Below are positions 53,141 through 62,031 of a DNA stretch of 64,000 nt, one piece after another. The translations under genes and the position numbers were made by a program. The notes under the pieces are model-generated. The model made no database searches. It saw nothing but the letters and a program-made list of their open reading frames with translations, and was not told where the DNA came from. The stretch is from the NCBI GenBank assembly GCA_937923625.1, contig CALDTV010000011.1:49788-113787 (forward strand). Direction: 5' to 3'. How positions within the stretch are numbered: the stretch's first letter is position 1; every line of letters starts with the position of its first letter. The stretch comes from an uncultured Alphaproteobacteria bacterium. GTDB lineage: Bacteria > Pseudomonadota > Alphaproteobacteria > Micavibrionales > Micavibrionaceae.

Positions 53141-53163
53141 ATTGCAGGAATAAACCCTGCAAT
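53141..53163 (-). terminator. Hairpin downstream of the metallothionein-like gene
   Basis: ATTGCAGG (53141-53148) and CCTGCAAT (53156-53163) form a perfect eight-base stem with a seven-base loop, 24 bases past the stop of the metallothionein-like gene. CGTCA and TGACG flank it and can lengthen the stem. The minus-strand 3' side is only moderately T-rich, so it is a probable rather than classic terminator. Confidence 0.45.
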
Positions 53164-53186
53164 GACGATTTTTCAGGATTTATTGT

Positions 53187-53300
53187 TTAGGCGCAACAAC
53201 CGCAAGAGCAGTCTTTGGCGCAACCATGTTTGCAATTACATTTATCGCAGCTGCAACAAGCGCAATTACAGGTGTTTTGGTGTTTTATGTCTTGAGCCAT
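53187..53300 (-). CDS. Metallothionein-like cysteine-rich peptide, 37 residues
   Basis: This tiny protein has 12 Cys in its last 27 residues, arranged as CNCACCSCDKCNC, then CKHGCAKDCSCGCC, with Cys-x-Cys and Cys-Cys pairs and two His. Such spacing is typical of metallothioneins that bind Zn, Cu or Cd. I use ATG 53300; an alternative ATG two codons upstream (53306) has GGA four bases before it. Longer frames reach under folE and are rejected. It is divergent from folE, which itself needs zinc, so metal buffering linked to FolE is a speculative connection. Confidence 0.65.
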   Translation of the reverse strand: MAQDIKHQNTCNCACCSCDKCNCKHGCAKDCSCGCCA

Positions 53301-53397
53301 AAGCATTTTTCCGTCATAAAGCGTTAAGTTTGTTTCAACCAGAGCACTTCGCGCAAGGCGCGTGGCTCTCATATATATAAAGTATAGCACAAAAATC

Positions 53398-53997
53398 ATG
53401 ACAATTGAAAAATTTGAGAAGCCACAAAATTCTGATCGTCCTTCCCGTGAAGAAGCCGAGGCCGCCGTTGAAGTTCTGTTAAGATGGGCTGGAGACAATC
53501 CCGAACGCAACGGTTTACGAGAGACACCGGCCCGTTACACCCGCGCTTTTGAAGAATTTTTTTCAGGCTATAATCAGGACCCTGCGGAGGAGCTGTCAAA
53601 AACTTTCGATGATATCCTTGGGTATGATGACATGGTGTTGGTCAAGAATATCGAATTCGTCTCCCACTGCGAACATCATATTGCGCCGATCATTGGCGTT
53701 GCGCACGTTGCTTATTGGCCTGATCAAAAAATTGTCGGTATTAGCAAGCTTGCACGCATTGTTGATATTTTTGCCCGCCGTTTAACATCTCAAGAAAACA
53801 TGACCCGTGATATTGCGACAATTATTCATGACACATTAGAGGCGAAAGGGTGTGCCGTCACGATCAACGCAAACCATCAATGCATGAGTACACGCGGCGT
53901 TGAAAAATCACAAAGTTCTACTGTCACAAACCATTTTACGGGCGTATTCAAAGACGAAGCCGATGTCAGAACACGTTTTATGGAGATGATACGCTAA
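53398..53997 (+). CDS. folE: GTP cyclohydrolase I
   Basis: FolE makes dihydroneopterin triphosphate from GTP, the first step of folate synthesis. The 199-residue protein has the zinc site in SHCEHHIAP and NHQCMSTRGV, the conserved LVKNIEFVSHCEHH region, GISKLARIVDIFARR and the C-terminal RTRFMEMIR. ATG 53398 is chosen although no ribosome-binding site is visible; a longer frame from 53362 adds an atypical start. It is 50 percent or more like known type IA enzymes by motif only. It is followed three bases later by a DUF2726 gene. Confidence 0.95.
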   Translation: MTIEKFEKPQNSDRPSREEAEAAVEVLLRWAGDNPERNGLRETPARYTRAFEEFFSGYNQDPAEELSKTFDDILGYDDMVLVKNIEFVSHCEHHIAPIIGVAHVAYWPDQKIVGISKLARIVDIFARRLTSQENMTRDIATIIHDTLEAKGCAVTINANHQCMSTRGVEKSQSSTVTNHFTGVFKDEADVRTRFMEMIR

Positions 53998-54000
53998 AAA

Positions 54001-54489
54001 TTGTTTGAATTTTCTGCCCCTATCATCGCCTATTTACTCTGCGGCATATTGGTCGCCATCATCATTTGCCTTGCGTTCTTCAAAAAGCGCCAAAGCTACC
54101 CTTATTATGCACGACAAGAGTTATTAACGGCTGCTGAGCTTCAATTTTTCAATGTTTTGATGGCGGTCACTAAAAATAAATATCACGTAAACTGCAAGGT
54201 GCGCTTGGCGGATATTATTAATTGTTCGGATTATCACTGGCGCAAAGGGTACGGCTATAAAATATCATCCAAACATATTGATTTTGTTTTAAGCGATCCA
54301 AATACTGCCGCGATTATTTTATGTATTGAGCTAGATGACAAATCGCACAGCCTTCCCGCTCGCAAGTACCGCGATAAATTCGTGAATAAAGCGCTTGATA
54401 AAGCTGCTGTCCCTTTTTTAAGGGTTCCCGTCACGCGCGGCTATGATATGGCAAAATTAGAAAAAGATATTGTGCTCGCGCTTCAATAA
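54001..54489 (+). CDS. DUF2726 domain protein, membrane-anchored
   Basis: This protein of about 162 residues has one N-terminal membrane helix (about 8-28, IIAYLLCGILVAIIICLAFF) and a cytoplasmic DUF2726 domain (about 45-160). The domain looks endonuclease-like: LLTAAELQFFNVL, CKVRLADII, HIDFVLSDPNTAAIILCIELDDKSH and AVPFLRVP, with the D-x(n)-E-x-D pattern of restriction-like folds. The start is a TTG at 54001 because no upstream ATG is in frame. It is three bases after folE, so translation is likely coupled. Function is unknown. Confidence 0.8.
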   Translation: MFEFSAPIIAYLLCGILVAIIICLAFFKKRQSYPYYARQELLTAAELQFFNVLMAVTKNKYHVNCKVRLADIINCSDYHWRKGYGYKISSKHIDFVLSDPNTAAIILCIELDDKSHSLPARKYRDKFVNKALDKAAVPFLRVPVTRGYDMAKLEKDIVLALQ

Positions 54490-54504
54490 AATCATACTAA
54501 TTTC

Positions 54505-54873
54505 ATGACAAAATTTGACGAAACAACAGAATTACACTTAAAATTTGACGCTAACGGCCTGATTGCCGCCATAGCGCAAGATTATCAAACCAAAGATATT
54601 TTAATGCTGGCATGGATGAACCAAGAAGCGTTTGATAAAACATGCGATACTGGTGAAGCACATTATTGGAGCAGATCCCGTCAAGAATTATGGCATAAGG
54701 GCGCAACCAGCGGCGCGACGCAAATTGTTCATGCAATAAAAATAGACTGCGACCAAGACGCCGTCATTTTATTAATTGGCCAAAAAGGCGGCGGAGCTTG
54801 CCATACAGGTCGCCTTAACTGCTTTTACCGCACTGTGAAAAACGGCCAGTTGATTTTTGATAATGACAAATAA
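54505..54873 (+). CDS. hisI: Phosphoribosyl-AMP cyclohydrolase
   Basis: HisI opens the adenine ring of PR-AMP in the third step of histidine synthesis. The 122-residue monofunctional form has [31 protein letters not shown], the metal-binding CDQDAVILL and the zinc Cys in [13 protein letters not shown]. The phosphoribosyl-ATP pyrophosphatase domain of the enterobacterial fusion is absent, as usual in Alphaproteobacteria. It is 15 bases after the DUF2726 gene. The following 226 bases (54874-55099) are very A/T-rich and hold no feature I can name. Confidence 0.95.
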   Translation: MTKFDETTELHLKFDANGLIAAIAQDYQTKDILMLAWMNQEAFDKTCDTGEAHYWSRSRQELWHKGATSGATQIVHAIKIDCDQDAVILLIGQKGGGACHTGRLNCFYRTVKNGQLIFDNDK

Positions 54874-55099
54874 ATGAGATAGATGGCATTTTATTAAAAT
54901 TCTTTTTATTTAGGAAATATCTATTTGTTTCAAACAATTACTTCTTTATTGTAAGCAAAATAAAATCACTTTTAGTTTCTTTTTTAAATCTCTTGTTAAT
55001 TGTTTTTAACTAAAATCATAGAGTAGAAGAGTGCAAATTTTTAAAAATAATCAAAGCAATCACGCTATCGGGCAAGAACAAACGGCAAAAATATAAAAG

Positions 55100-57274
55100 A
55101 TGGGTCCTTTAAAATCATCATTACTGAGCTCAGAAGTGCAGAATGTGCCAAAGCAGTCTGTTATTTCGTCATCCTTAAACCGCGTCTTTGGTTTAAATAG
55201 TAGTTCCCCACGCATTTGGAAAAGTAGATTAAGCTGGCGCATCGCAACAGTCGTTTTTTTGACCATCCTTGTCACACAATTTGTAATCTTGTTATTACAA
55301 GTGCGTGAGCACGAATTAAAATTATTAAATGATGTCCGTGAAGTCGGACGCTCTGCCATTACATCTGTCATTGAAGATGCGCCTGGCCTTTTTGAAACAC
55401 CGATAACAAAACATAAAGCAGAGAGCATCATTGGCTCGACGATTATAGATGGTTTTAACATCTATTCCCCTAAGGATTTCATGCTACTGGGCACATATGG
55501 GAAACCTATTTCTGTTTTAGAAATTAATAAAGATAAGCTATCTCACACCCATCGTTCCAATGATGGAAGGGCTTATGAAGTGATTTACCGAGCTAACGAT
55601 TTACGCAAGCCTTATATTGTTGCGGCGCGATTAAATTCACAAAATGTTAAACCTGCAGTTGGTTCATACATTAAACAAAGTATTTTAATCATGCTGATTT
55701 TATCAACTTTGGTCACAACAGTTTTAATGATTGCTTTAGGACATTGGTTATTAGAGCCCATCTTATTCATGCGCACAAACCTTATTGCCGCGCGCAACAA
55801 CCCTGAAAATCCTAAAATTCCAGACAGCCCTTATAATACAAAAGATGAAATAGGTGAATCTATTTCCATTGCGCAAGAGCTGATCAGACAAAATGCAGAA
55901 AATATGCAGCAAGTCCGCGCCGCAGCTGAAGATAAAATTCACAAGCTCGCTTTTTATGATCAATTAACGGGCTTACCAAACAGAACTTTATTTAGCCAAA
56001 AGCTAATGGAACTCGCTTTTACGCAAGGCGAAAAAACCCCAAAAAGGCTTGCTGTTGTGACATTAGATTTGGATCATTTCAAAGACATCAACGATTCAAT
56101 GGGGCATAATGTTGGCGATGCCATTTTGCGTGGTGTTGGAAAACGTCTGCGTTCTGCTCTCCCCGATCAATCTGTTGTTGCACGGGCGGGTGAGGACGAA
56201 TTTGCGATTACTGTGCCGCTCAATGTTGGTATCAATACCTCACGCGAAGTCGCAGAAAAAGTTTCGGATATTATCCGCTCTAAACCTTTTAAAGTTTTCA
56301 ATGAAAATTTTCAGGTAAGGACATCCATCGGTGTTGCCACTTATCCAGATGATGGTTCAGACCCATCAATTGTTTTAAAGAATGCCGATATCGCCTTAAA
56401 CCGTGCCAAAGAAGAAGGCCGCGACCGCATCAGCGAATATTCCGAAGATTTTGACCGCGCAGTTCAACAACGCTTTCAACTTCTGCGCGACCTCAGAGAC
56501 GCACTTGATAATGAAGAGCTGACAGTTTTTTACCAACCGCAATTCGATCTCAGAAAAGGAACAATCATCGGTGCAGAAGCATTAATCCGTTGGTGGAAAA
56601 AAGATAATAGCAAAGAGGGCAGTACTTTTATCTCTCCTGGTGAGTTCATTCCTATCGCTGAACAATCGGGGCTCATTGTGCCCATTGGCGCTTGGGTGAT
56701 GAAAGAAGCTTGCCGCACTGCCAAAAAATGGTACGATGCGGGTAAAGACATACGCATTGCCGTCAACGTTTCGGGTGCGCAATTTTATCAAGCTGATCTT
56801 GTTGATCTCACCAAAAATGTTTTGAAAGAAACCGGTGTCAAACCGCATCTGCTTGAATTAGAAGTCACCGAAAGTGTCTTTATGGACGACATCAGCGTTG
56901 CGGTTGAGACCTTAAAAGAACTTCATGAATTAGGGGTTGAGTTAGCCATTGACGATTTTGGAACTGGCTATTCATCTTTATCTTACTTACGCCAATTTAA
57001 TATTGACCGTTTAAAGATTGACCAATCTTTTATCCGCAATGCGCTCACCAACAACGATGATGCCGCGATTGCCAAAACGATCATTAATTTAGGGCATTCC
57101 TTGAACCTACAAGTTATTGCGGAAGGCGTTGAAACCAGCGATCACGAGCGCTTCTTACTTGCTGAAGGTTGTGACGAAGTGCAAGGCTTCCGTTATTCTA
57201 AACCAGTCCCGAAAGATGAATTCTGGGAATTTGTTGAAAATTACAACGGTTCATTGGATAGTTTTAAAGCTTAA
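55100..57274 (+). CDS. Membrane-bound GGDEF-EAL protein (c-di-GMP turnover)
   Basis: This 724-residue inner-membrane signalling protein has TM1 (about 47-67), a periplasmic sensor region (about 68-190), TM2 (about 194-216) and a HAMP-like linker. Its GGDEF domain (about 285-450) has DHFKDINDSMGHNVGDAIL and the catalytic site GEDEF (second Gly is Glu). Its EAL domain (about 465-715) is apparently intact, with EALIRW (about 493), VNVSGAQF, LELEVTES, IDDFGTGYSS and the conserved ROSx IDRLKIDQSF. Net c-di-GMP phosphodiesterase activity is the likelier outcome. It is monocistronic. Confidence 0.93.
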   Translation: MGPLKSSLLSSEVQNVPKQSVISSSLNRVFGLNSSSPRIWKSRLSWRIATVVFLTILVTQFVILLLQVREHELKLLNDVREVGRSAITSVIEDAPGLFETPITKHKAESIIGSTIIDGFNIYSPKDFMLLGTYGKPISVLEINKDKLSHTHRSNDGRAYEVIYRANDLRKPYIVAARLNSQNVKPAVGSYIKQSILIMLILSTLVTTVLMIALGHWLLEPILFMRTNLIAARNNPENPKIPDSPYNTKDEIGESISIAQELIRQNAENMQQVRAAAEDKIHKLAFYDQLTGLPNRTLFSQKLMELAFTQGEKTPKRLAVVTLDLDHFKDINDSMGHNVGDAILRGVGKRLRSALPDQSVVARAGEDEFAITVPLNVGINTSREVAEKVSDIIRSKPFKVFNENFQVRTSIGVATYPDDGSDPSIVLKNADIALNRAKEEGRDRISEYSEDFDRAVQQRFQLLRDLRDALDNEELTVFYQPQFDLRKGTIIGAEALIRWWKKDNSKEGSTFISPGEFIPIAEQSGLIVPIGAWVMKEACRTAKKWYDAGKDIRIAVNVSGAQFYQADLVDLTKNVLKETGVKPHLLELEVTESVFMDDISVAVETLKELHELGVELAIDDFGTGYSSLSYLRQFNIDRLKIDQSFIRNALTNNDDAAIAKTIINLGHSLNLQVIAEGVETSDHERFLLAEGCDEVQGFRYSKPVPKDEFWEFVENYNGSLDSFKA

Positions 57275-57325
57275 GACCTAAAGCTTGTTCTTGCGACCTC
57301 ACGGGCAAAATTCTATAAAGCTTAT

Positions 57326-58669
57326 ATGAACACAAAAAACAGTCTGACCTCCTCACGATCAAATGCCTTAAAAGGTGATGTTACCATCCCTGGTGATAAA
57401 TCTATTTCGCACCGCTCCCTTATGTTAGGCGGTTTAGCAAAAGGGGAAACCGTTATTCATGGCCTTTTGGAAGGTGAAGATGTGATCTGTACCGCCAATG
57501 CCATGCGGGCGATGGGCGCGCAAATTGCTCGCGGTGATGATGGCATATGGACATGTCATGGCGTGGGTTTAGGTAATTTGAAACAACCAAATGATATTTT
57601 AGAAATGGGCAATAGCGGCACGTCAACACGGCTTTTGATGGGCTTGGTTGGGGGGCATAATATAACCGTTCAACTAACTGGTGATGCGTCTTTAACCAAA
57701 CGCCCGATGAACCGTGTGATTAAACCACTTGAGGCAATGGGCGTGAACATAAGCGCCAGCGAGGGTGGCAGATTACCGCTGAGCATGACAGGGCCGTCTG
57801 AAGTTACAGCGATAGAATATAAATTACCCGTTGCCTCTGCACAGGTAAAATCATGCGTTATGCTGGCGGGATTATCAGCCGCAGGCATAACAACGATTAT
57901 CGAAGAAACCCCAACCCGCGACCATACCGAAAATATGCTTCGGGCGTTTGGCGCAAAAGTAGAAGTCACAGATTTAGAAAATGATGCACAAAAAATTCAA
58001 CTGGCAGGACGTCAAAAATTAACAGGAACAGAAATTCATGTGCCGAGCGACCCTAGCTCAGCAGCTTTTCCAACTGTCGCCGCCCTGATAAAAAGTGATT
58101 CAAACATTAAAATGAAAAATATTTTAATGAATGACCGCCGCAATGGCATTTACACCACCCTGATTGAGATGGGCGCGGATATCAGATTTGAAAATGAACG
58201 TATTGAAGCAGGCGAAAAAGTTGCTGATTTAATTGTGACGGGAAATAACCCTTTAAAAGGCATTGATGTTCCTGCAGCACGTGTCCCCAGCATGATTGAT
58301 GAATTTCCCATTTTATCTGTCGCCGCCAGCTTGGCCGAAGGCACAACAACCATGACAGGTTTAGAAGAATTACGCGTGAAAGAAAGCGACCGTTTATTAA
58401 TGATGTATAACGGCTTAAAAGCTTGTGGCGTAAATGTTGAAATGACCGAAGACAGCATGACTATTCATGGGAACGGTCAGCCACCAATGGGAATTAAACC
58501 AGGCGGAGAACCAATCGAAACCGCCTTAGATCACCGTATCGCCATGAGTTTCCTTGTGCTGGGCACCGTTACAAATAATGCCGTAACAATTGATGATGGC
58601 GCCCCTATCAAAACCAGCTTTCCTAATTTCATCGGATTGATGAATGGCTTAGGCAGCAATATAGAATAA
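57326..58669 (+). CDS. aroA: 3-phosphoshikimate 1-carboxyvinyltransferase (EPSP synthase)
   Basis: AroA joins phosphoenolpyruvate to shikimate-3-phosphate in the aromatic amino-acid pathway. The 447-residue protein has PGDKSISHRSLMLGG (22-36), GNSGTSTRLLMGL (about 95-107), LPVASAQVKSCVMLAGL, the EFPILSVAA region, LRVKESDRL (about 350) and DHRIAMSFLVLG near the C-terminus. The GNSGTSTR form (Ser/Thr after Gly) suggests the class II (glyphosate-tolerant) type seen in some Alphaproteobacteria, though this is motif-based. It starts the aroA-cmk-rpsA-ihfB block. Confidence 0.96.
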   Translation: MNTKNSLTSSRSNALKGDVTIPGDKSISHRSLMLGGLAKGETVIHGLLEGEDVICTANAMRAMGAQIARGDDGIWTCHGVGLGNLKQPNDILEMGNSGTSTRLLMGLVGGHNITVQLTGDASLTKRPMNRVIKPLEAMGVNISASEGGRLPLSMTGPSEVTAIEYKLPVASAQVKSCVMLAGLSAAGITTIIEETPTRDHTENMLRAFGAKVEVTDLENDAQKIQLAGRQKLTGTEIHVPSDPSSAAFPTVAALIKSDSNIKMKNILMNDRRNGIYTTLIEMGADIRFENERIEAGEKVADLIVTGNNPLKGIDVPAARVPSMIDEFPILSVAASLAEGTTTMTGLEELRVKESDRLLMMYNGLKACGVNVEMTEDSMTIHGNGQPPMGIKPGGEPIETALDHRIAMSFLVLGTVTNNAVTIDDGAPIKTSFPNFIGLMNGLGSNIE

Positions 58670-58680
58670 AAATATAATTT

Positions 58681-58700
58681 TTGCGTTCATTTGCGTTCAT
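58681..58700 (+). repeat. Tandem 10-base repeat between aroA and cmk
   Basis: TTGCGTTCAT occurs twice in direct succession, followed by a partial third copy (TTGTGG). It lies in the 54-base gap before cmk. It may be replication slippage or a weak regulatory site; no known motif is recognised. Confidence 0.5.
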
Positions 58701-58723
58701 TTGTGGTTTAAAAACAACTTACA

Positions 58724-59386
58724 ATGAAAAAAATAGATAATATCGTCATTGCCATTGATGGCCCCGCAGCGAGCGGCAAAGGATCGCTTGCGAAAAAATT
58801 GGCGGCGCAGCTTGGTTATGATTTTTTAGATACGGGCAGCCTTTATCGGCGCATTGCCCTAAAATGTATCGAAAATGGCGTCGATTTAGCCAATAAAGAA
58901 GAAATAATAACCCTCGCACGCAATTTTGAAGAAGAATTAGGCAATTATTATGATGATTCAGCCCTTCGAAACGACAATGTTGGCTCTACAGCGTCAAAAA
59001 TAGCCCAAATACTGGATGTACGTGCCGTTTTAGTCGAATTTCAGCGTAATTTTGCCAAAAATGCTGAAAAAGGCGCCGTTCTGGATGGGCGGGATATCGG
59101 CACGATTATATGTCCCGATGCAGATATTAAGTTTTTCGTCACCGCCAGCACCCAAGAGCGGGCAAAAAGAAGGCATAAAGAGTTGCAATCCCGCGGAATT
59201 AACGCTACAACCAGCGCAGTTTTGGCAGAAATGCAGGAACGGGATGCGCGGGACGCGATACGGCTCAATGAGCATTTAGCCCCCAACCATGAAGTTAATA
59301 TAATTGATACGTCCGATATGACGCCCAGCGAAGTATTAGACACGGCATTAAAAATTGTCGCATCATTTACAAACCCCGACTCGTAA
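58724..59386 (+). CDS. cmk: Cytidylate kinase
   Basis: Cmk phosphorylates CMP and dCMP. The 220-residue protein has the P-loop GPAASGKGSLA (about 12-22), the LDTGSLYRRIAL substrate region, DGRDIGTIICPDA, FVTASTQERAKRR and the lid Arg region. Length matches the family. It is the second gene of the aroA-cmk-rpsA order common in Proteobacteria. Confidence 0.96.
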   Translation: MKKIDNIVIAIDGPAASGKGSLAKKLAAQLGYDFLDTGSLYRRIALKCIENGVDLANKEEIITLARNFEEELGNYYDDSALRNDNVGSTASKIAQILDVRAVLVEFQRNFAKNAEKGAVLDGRDIGTIICPDADIKFFVTASTQERAKRRHKELQSRGINATTSAVLAEMQERDARDAIRLNEHLAPNHEVNIIDTSDMTPSEVLDTALKIVASFTNPDS

Positions 59387-59518
59387 AGTCGTTACCCTCG
59401 GTTCACGGGGAGACACGCCTTACCTTCCAAAGCTACACTTGGGTTTAAGAAGGCAGACTGCGGTCGGAAAATGTTCTCCTTATACTCAAAATTAAAAACT
59501 GAAAGACAAGTCGAAAGA

Positions 59519-59597
59519 TTTTGTTCTCTCACTAGGCGCGGTAAGCGCGTGTGGGTTTATCCCACATAAGCGTCCGCAACAACGTGAGAGGGCAAAA
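59519..59597 (+). promoter_or_regulatory. Structured leader of rpsA with a 14-base closing stem
   Basis: TTTTGTTCTCTCAC (59519-59532) pairs with GTGAGAGGGCAAAA (59584-59597): 12 Watson-Crick pairs and two G-U. Enclosed are CGCG-GTAAG-CGCG (59537-59549) and TGTGGG-TTTAT-CCCACA (59550-59566), giving a three-way junction. It ends 27 bases before the rpsA ATG. Upstream, GCCTT...AAGGC (about 59417-59453) may form another stem. Ribosomal protein S1 represses its own mRNA through leader stem-loops in Gammaproteobacteria, so an autoregulatory role is plausible but unproven here. Confidence 0.5.
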
Positions 59598-59624
59598 GAT
59601 GAGACGAGAAGAAGGAACTGAAAA

Positions 59625-61358
59625 ATGGCTCAAGCAGCTAAGTTAATTAAAGATAGACAAGAATCAGCAGAGTTTGCCGCTTTGTTAGAGGATTCTATGA
59701 AAGATCAGGCCATGCAAGGCTCTGTGGTTAAAGGCAGAATTATTGAATTACAAAATGATGCCGTCATCGTTGATGTCGGCCTCAAATCTGAAGGACGTAT
59801 CTCGCTCCGTGAATTCTCCGCTCCTGGTCAGGAAGCAGAAGTGCGTGTGGGTGATGAAGTTGATGTTTTTGTTGACCGTATGGAAGACAGAAACGGAGAG
59901 ACTGTTCTTTCCCGTGAAAAAGCACGCCGTGAGGAAGCTTGGGTGGAGATGGAAGAATCTCATAAGAAGAACGAGCGTGTTACTGGGATTATTTTTGGTC
60001 GCGTTAAAGGTGGTTTCACTGTTGATTTGGGTGGCGCAGTTGCGTTCTTACCGGGATCACAAGTTGATATCCGCCCCGTTCGTGATGTGACCCCATTAAT
60101 GGGTACGCCGCAACCTTTTCACATCTTGAAGATGGATCGCGCCCGTGGAAACATTGTTGTTTCACGTCGTGCCGTTCTAGAAGAAAGCCGTGATGAAGCA
60201 AGATCAGACATGATGGAAAACATCAAAGAAGGATCAGTCGTTCAGGGTATTGTTAAAAATATCACTGACTACGGTGCATTCGTTGATTTGGGCGGTGTTG
60301 ACGGTCTATTACACGTGACTGACATTTCTTGGAAACGTGTTAATCACCCATCAGAAATCCTTCAGATTGGTCAAAGCATTGATGTTCAAATCATCAAGTT
60401 TAACCCAGAAAATCAACGTATTTCATTGGGTATGAAACAGCTTGAAACAGATCCATGGGAAGGCGTTAAAGCTAAGTACCCAGAGAAGACTGTCTTGAAA
60501 GGTCGCGTCACAAACATCACGGATTACGGTGCATTTGTTGAGCTTGAAGATGGTATCGAAGGTTTGGTACACGTTTCTGAGATGTCTTGGACAAAGAAAA
60601 ATGTACACCCAGGCAAGATCATTTCAACATCGGAAGAAGTTGAAGTCATGGTTTTGGAAGTGGATATGGACAAGCGCCGTATCTCTCTTGGTATTAAACA
60701 ATGTCAAGAAAACCCATGGGCAGCGATTGCTGATAAACATAAAGTTGATGACACATTTGAAGGTGAGATCAGCAACGTGACTGAATTCGGTCTGTTTGTT
60801 GCGCTAGATGATGACATTGACGGTATGGTTCACTTATCTGATATCTCTTGGGAAGATCAAACGGAAGACGCGTTGAAGCCTTTCAATAAGGGCGACAAAG
60901 TTAAAGTGAAGATCCTTGATATTGATCCAGAAAAAGAGCGTATTGCCCTTGGTATCAAGCAACTAACAGAAGATCCATTTGAAGGGGCGATGAAAGGCCT
61001 TGCCAAAGGGGCGGTTGTTACTTGTACTGTGTCAAACATCACAAGCGGCGCGGTTGAAGTGTTGGTCAATGATGGTGTGACAGGGGTTATCAAGAAACCT
61101 GATCTTTCTCGTGAAAAATCAGAACAACGCCCTGATCGTTTTGCTGTTGATGAAAAAGTCGATGCCAAAATCATTGCTGTTGATCATGCAAAACGTCACT
61201 TAACCTTGTCGATCAAGGCACGTGAAATTGATGAAGACAAGCAAGCTCTTGAAGAGTTTGGTTCGACTGAGTCAGGTGCATCATTGGGTGACATCCTTGG
61301 CGCCGCGCTTAGTGGTTCTAAAGATGGTGACGCCAACAAAGCAAAAAAAGACAGCTAA
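59625..61358 (+). CDS. rpsA: 30S ribosomal protein S1
   Basis: S1 binds mRNA and helps the ribosome engage structured or weak-SD messages. The 577-residue protein has six S1 OB-fold repeats at about 32-100, 118-185, 200-268, 285-355, 372-442 and 458-528, with the strongest motif (ITDYGAFVDLGGVDGLLHVTDISW) in repeats 3 and 4. The last 40 residues are an acidic/Ser/Lys tail. An AAGGA about nine bases before ATG is clear. It has a long structured leader and a strong terminator of its own. Confidence 0.97.
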   Translation: MAQAAKLIKDRQESAEFAALLEDSMKDQAMQGSVVKGRIIELQNDAVIVDVGLKSEGRISLREFSAPGQEAEVRVGDEVDVFVDRMEDRNGETVLSREKARREEAWVEMEESHKKNERVTGIIFGRVKGGFTVDLGGAVAFLPGSQVDIRPVRDVTPLMGTPQPFHILKMDRARGNIVVSRRAVLEESRDEARSDMMENIKEGSVVQGIVKNITDYGAFVDLGGVDGLLHVTDISWKRVNHPSEILQIGQSIDVQIIKFNPENQRISLGMKQLETDPWEGVKAKYPEKTVLKGRVTNITDYGAFVELEDGIEGLVHVSEMSWTKKNVHPGKIISTSEEVEVMVLEVDMDKRRISLGIKQCQENPWAAIADKHKVDDTFEGEISNVTEFGLFVALDDDIDGMVHLSDISWEDQTEDALKPFNKGDKVKVKILDIDPEKERIALGIKQLTEDPFEGAMKGLAKGAVVTCTVSNITSGAVEVLVNDGVTGVIKKPDLSREKSEQRPDRFAVDEKVDAKIIAVDHAKRHLTLSIKAREIDEDKQALEEFGSTESGASLGDILGAALSGSKDGDANKAKKDS

Positions 61359-61408
61359 AAAAAGCCGATAACGGTTAAAACTAGCGTTAAAGCTTATTTA
61401 AAAATTTG

Positions 61409-61443
61409 AAAAACCGCTCTGCATCGCGCAGGGCGGTTTTTTC
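61409..61443 (+). terminator. Rho-independent terminator of rpsA
   Basis: AAAACCGC-T-CTGC and GCAG-G-GCGGTTTT form a stem of about 12 pairs with one mismatch around a short loop (61409-61440), followed by TTTTTTC. Its position 50 bases after the rpsA stop and its U tract make it a clear intrinsic terminator. Confidence 0.88.
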
Positions 61444-61542
61444 TTGAGCATGTCTTAAAGGCAATTCCTTACTTTATCAGCAGCCTAATGTCATAAAATT
61501 TCAAAATTCCTTGTTATTTCAAGGCATTGGCGAATCTTTTCC

Positions 61543-61572
61543 TTGACGTAACACGCCGAAAAAGGGCATCAT
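61543..61572 (+). promoter_or_regulatory. Possible promoter of ihfB
   Basis: TTGACG (61543-61548) has five of six -35 matches, and CATCAT (61567-61572) follows at 18-base spacing with four of six -10 matches. This is the only promoter-like pair upstream of ihfB after the rpsA terminator. Confidence 0.4.
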
Positions 61573-61659
61573 AAACACTTAAGAGACAATTTTAGAGTTC
61601 TGTGTAAAAATTTGTGGGTCGCAAAAGCCCGAAACGTATGTAAAAAGCAGGAGCAAAAG

Positions 61660-61992
61660 ATGACAAAATCAGAACTAATCCAACGATTAGCGGATCGCAA
61701 TCCGCATCTTTTCCTGCGCGATATCGAAAAAATTGTTGATACGGTTTTTGGTGAGATAACAGATGCACTTGCCGCAGGTGATCGCGTTGAATTACGCGGT
61801 TTTGGGGCATTTTCTGTTAAACATCGTGCCGCCCGTAAAGGTCGCAACCCACGTACGGGTGAAGCTGTTCAAGTAGACGCGAAGCGCCTGCCATTTTTCA
61901 AAACAGGTAAAGCCCTTCGCGAAAAATTAAACGAAGAATCAGATGATTCAAAAAGCAAAGAAGATGAATTCTATAAGCCATTTTCTGAATAA
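61660..61992 (+). CDS. ihfB: Integration host factor subunit beta
   Basis: IHF-beta pairs with IHF-alpha to bend DNA in replication, recombination and sigma-54 activation (rpoN is in this window). The 110-residue protein has the HU/IHF fold: [37 protein letters not shown] dimer helices, [20 protein letters not shown] and [12 protein letters not shown], the beta-arm with the DNA-intercalating Pro. An acidic tail of about 15 residues extends beyond the usual end. ATG 61660 has AGGAG seven bases upstream. Confidence 0.95.
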   Translation: MTKSELIQRLADRNPHLFLRDIEKIVDTVFGEITDALAAGDRVELRGFGAFSVKHRAARKGRNPRTGEAVQVDAKRLPFFKTGKALREKLNEESDDSKSKEDEFYKPFSE

Positions 61993-62031
61993 ATTTTAGA
62001 CCCAAAATATTATTAAATAAAAGAATATCAC

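Larger units (their letters stand above)
61359..61659 (+). other. 301-base intergenic region between rpsA and ihfB
   Basis: It contains the rpsA terminator (61409-61443), a probable ihfB promoter (61543-61572) and nothing else I can identify. The last 90 bases before the ihfB ATG would form its leader, with AGCAGGAG as the ribosome-binding site. Confidence 0.6.

Noticed and set aside
53187..53510. A 107-residue frame on the minus strand covering the metallothionein-like peptide
   Set aside because: Its first two thirds lie opposite folE and its promoter and have no family resemblance; only the Cys-rich end from about 53300 is supported.
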